Assembly: GCF_014648415.1 (NCBI RefSeq)
Contig: NZ_BMRB01000004.1
Coordinates: 1 to 64,000, forward strand
Length of the DNA: 64,000 bases
Direction of reading: 5' to 3'
Origin: Actinokineospora fastidiosa
GTDB taxonomy: Bacteria > Actinomycetota > Actinomycetes > Mycobacteriales > Pseudonocardiaceae
Under the pieces are notes generated by a model. The model did not search any database, was not told the origin of the DNA, and saw only the letters and a list, made by a program, of their open reading frames with translations. Numbering within the stretch: the stretch's first letter is position 1; each line of letters opens with the position of its first letter. The translations under genes and the position numbers were made by a program. Positions 62,864 through 64,000 of this stretch are shown here, one piece after another.

Positions 62864-63826
62864 GTGCGGTTGATCGTCGACGCCGATCCGGGGATCGATG
62901 ACGCGCTCGCCCTGCTCTACCTCGCGGCGCAGGGTGGGGTGGAGATCGTGGCGGTGGGCAGTGTTCACGGCAATGGTCCTGCGGCGCAGACCGCGGCGAA
63001 CGCCCGGCATGTGCTCGGGTTGGGCGGGCTGCCGGAGGTGCCGGTGGCGGTGGGCGCGTGGCGGCCGCTGGCGCAGCCGTTGGAGACCGCCGAGTTCGTC
63101 CACGGCCCGGACGCGCTGGGCGGGCACGGCGTTCCGATCAGCGGGGATGTCCGGGGCGAGTCCGCCGCCGAGCAGGTGGTCCGGTTGGCCAGGGCGAATC
63201 CGGGCGAGCTGACCCTCCTCGCGTTGGGTCCGCTGACCAACGTCGCCCTGGCCCTGCTGTTGGAACCCGATCTGCCGCGCCTCCTGCGGGCCGTCGTGGT
63301 CCTGGGCGGGGCGATCGGGGTGCCGGGCAACCTGACCGCGCACGCGGACGCGAACTTCTACCACGACCCGGAAGCCGCCGACCTGGTCCTCGGCGCCGGG
63401 TTCACCCTGACCCTGATCGGGCTCAACGTCACCGAGGCCGCTCGCGCCGACGGGGCCTGGCTGGACGCGCTCAGCACCTCCGACAACCCCCGCGCCCGGT
63501 TCGCGACCGCGGTGCTGGCCCACTACGCCGCCTTCTACACGAACATGTTCGGCGTCCGCGTCGCCACGCTGCACGACCCGCTCGCCGCCGCCATGGCCCT
63601 CGACCCCGGCCTGGGGACCTACGAGCAGATGGTGGTCGGCGTCGAACTCGCCGGGACGCACACCCGGGGGCAGACCTTGACCGACCTGCGACGGCTGTCC
63701 AGCGACGTCCACATCGCCAGCAGCCTCGCCGGGGGCAGGCCGCCGGTGTCCGTCGCCATGACCGTCGACGCGCAGGCGTTCCTCGACCGGCTCTTCGCCG
63801 CCCTGACCCGCCCTCTCCAGCCCTAG
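62864..63826 (+). CDS. Inosine/uridine-type nucleoside hydrolase
   Basis: Protein of 320 residues. The calcium-binding aspartate cluster VDADPGIDDALAL opens the protein. LLALGPLTNVALAL and a late ATLHDPLAAAMALDP with the last Asp ligand are family blocks. It would cleave ribonucleosides to base and ribose. GGAGG lies five bases before the GTG. The stop overlaps the end of a convergent MFS gene by 4 bases. Confidence 0.88.
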   Translation: MRLIVDADPGIDDALALLYLAAQGGVEIVAVGSVHGNGPAAQTAANARHVLGLGGLPEVPVAVGAWRPLAQPLETAEFVHGPDALGGHGVPISGDVRGESAAEQVVRLARANPGELTLLALGPLTNVALALLLEPDLPRLLRAVVVLGGAIGVPGNLTAHADANFYHDPEAADLVLGAGFTLTLIGLNVTEAARADGAWLDALSTSDNPRARFATAVLAHYAAFYTNMFGVRVATLHDPLAAAMALDPGLGTYEQMVVGVELAGTHTRGQTLTDLRRLSSDVHIASSLAGGRPPVSVAMTVDAQAFLDRLFAALTRPLQP

Positions 63827-64000
63827 CCCGACTCCTTCGCGGGGCGGACGTGGCGCAGCATGACGGAGACCAGGGCCGCGGTCGCGAGCAGCACGACGGC
63901 GCTGATCGCCGCGATCAGGTGCAGCCCTTCGGTGAAGGCCGTGCGGGCGGCGGTGAGCAGCAGATCGCCGACCGGGGCAGGCAGCCGCTCAGCGGCCGAG
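63823..64000 (-). CDS. C-terminal end of an MFS transporter (truncated by window)
   Basis: Only the last 59 residues are in the window: FTEGLHLIAAISAVVLLATA forms the final membrane helix and the tail reads MLRHVRPAKESG. This pattern matches the last helix of DHA2-type drug exporters. The stop overlaps the convergent nucleoside hydrolase stop. The rest lies beyond the window edge. Confidence 0.7.
   Translation of the reverse strand, partial: SAAERLPAPVGDLLLTAARTAFTEGLHLIAAISAVVLLATAALVSVMLRHVRPAKESG

Overview
The window reads as chromosome of a high-GC actinomycete. GC-rich codon use, frequent GTG/TTG starts, many 4-base ATGA/GTGA gene overlaps, a StrR-type and an AfsR/SARP-type regulator and a DevS-type sensor kinase all fit. 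A Pseudonocardiales host (Saccharothrix/Actinosynnema-like) is a guess from protein flavour. No rRNA, tRNA, CRISPR array, transposase or attachment site was seen.

Region 1 (1-7054) is stress and housekeeping: a CBS/BON protein and an Acg-type nitroreductase on the minus strand, diverging from a DevS/DosT-like histidine kinase that keeps both haem-pocket residues; a small membrane protein; a broken ORF; and a minus-strand pair of GMC oxidoreductase and MFS carrier.

Region 2 (about 7.6-38.1 kb) is the centre of interest, a biosynthetic cluster for what looks like a C7-cyclitol-containing pseudo-oligosaccharide. Its core is a sugar phosphate cyclase of the 2-epi-5-epi-valiolone synthase type, a ROK kinase, two dehydrogenases, a TIM-barrel isomerase and a HAD phosphatase, nearly all translationally coupled. 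Around this sit three enzymes of trehalose chemistry (TreT-like GT4, TreS-like GH13, and an OtsA/VldE-like GT20 pseudoglycosyltransferase), a GatZ-like TIM barrel with a cupin and a Gfo/Idh/MocA oxidoreductase, and an APH-type kinase on the opposite strand. A second operon supplies UDP-glucose dehydrogenase, UDP-xylose synthase, two GT2 enzymes, a second TIM-barrel isomerase, two more Gfo/Idh/MocA oxidoreductases, a radical SAM enzyme and a two-gene ABC exporter. A StrR-type activator, a LacI repressor, an MFS exporter and a GT8 enzyme complete it. There is no aminotransferase and no sugar nucleotidyltransferase in the window, which sets it apart from validamycin, acarbose and salbostatin logic and leaves the linkage chemistry open.

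Region 3 (38.2-51.6 kb) is membrane and stress physiology: a methyltransferase, a MerR/GlsB pair, two CNNM/CorC proteins, a Spo0M-like protein, a NarL-type two-component system, a KhtT-like/CBS/NhaD-like antiporter set, a DUF2254 protein and a secreted double-hydrolase. A truncated subtilisin-like protease fragment follows.

Region 4 (52.4-64 kb) carries an AfsR/SARP regulator next to a secreted CHAP protein, an ArsR/SRPBCC pair with a clear palindromic operator, a DUF72 protein, and an ECF41 sigma factor divergent from a serine hydrolase/MFS/carboxymuconolactone-decarboxylase operon. Two near-identical ECF41-type promoters face away from each other between them. A nucleoside hydrolase and the end of a further MFS gene close the window. 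Five strong hairpin terminators separate several of these units.
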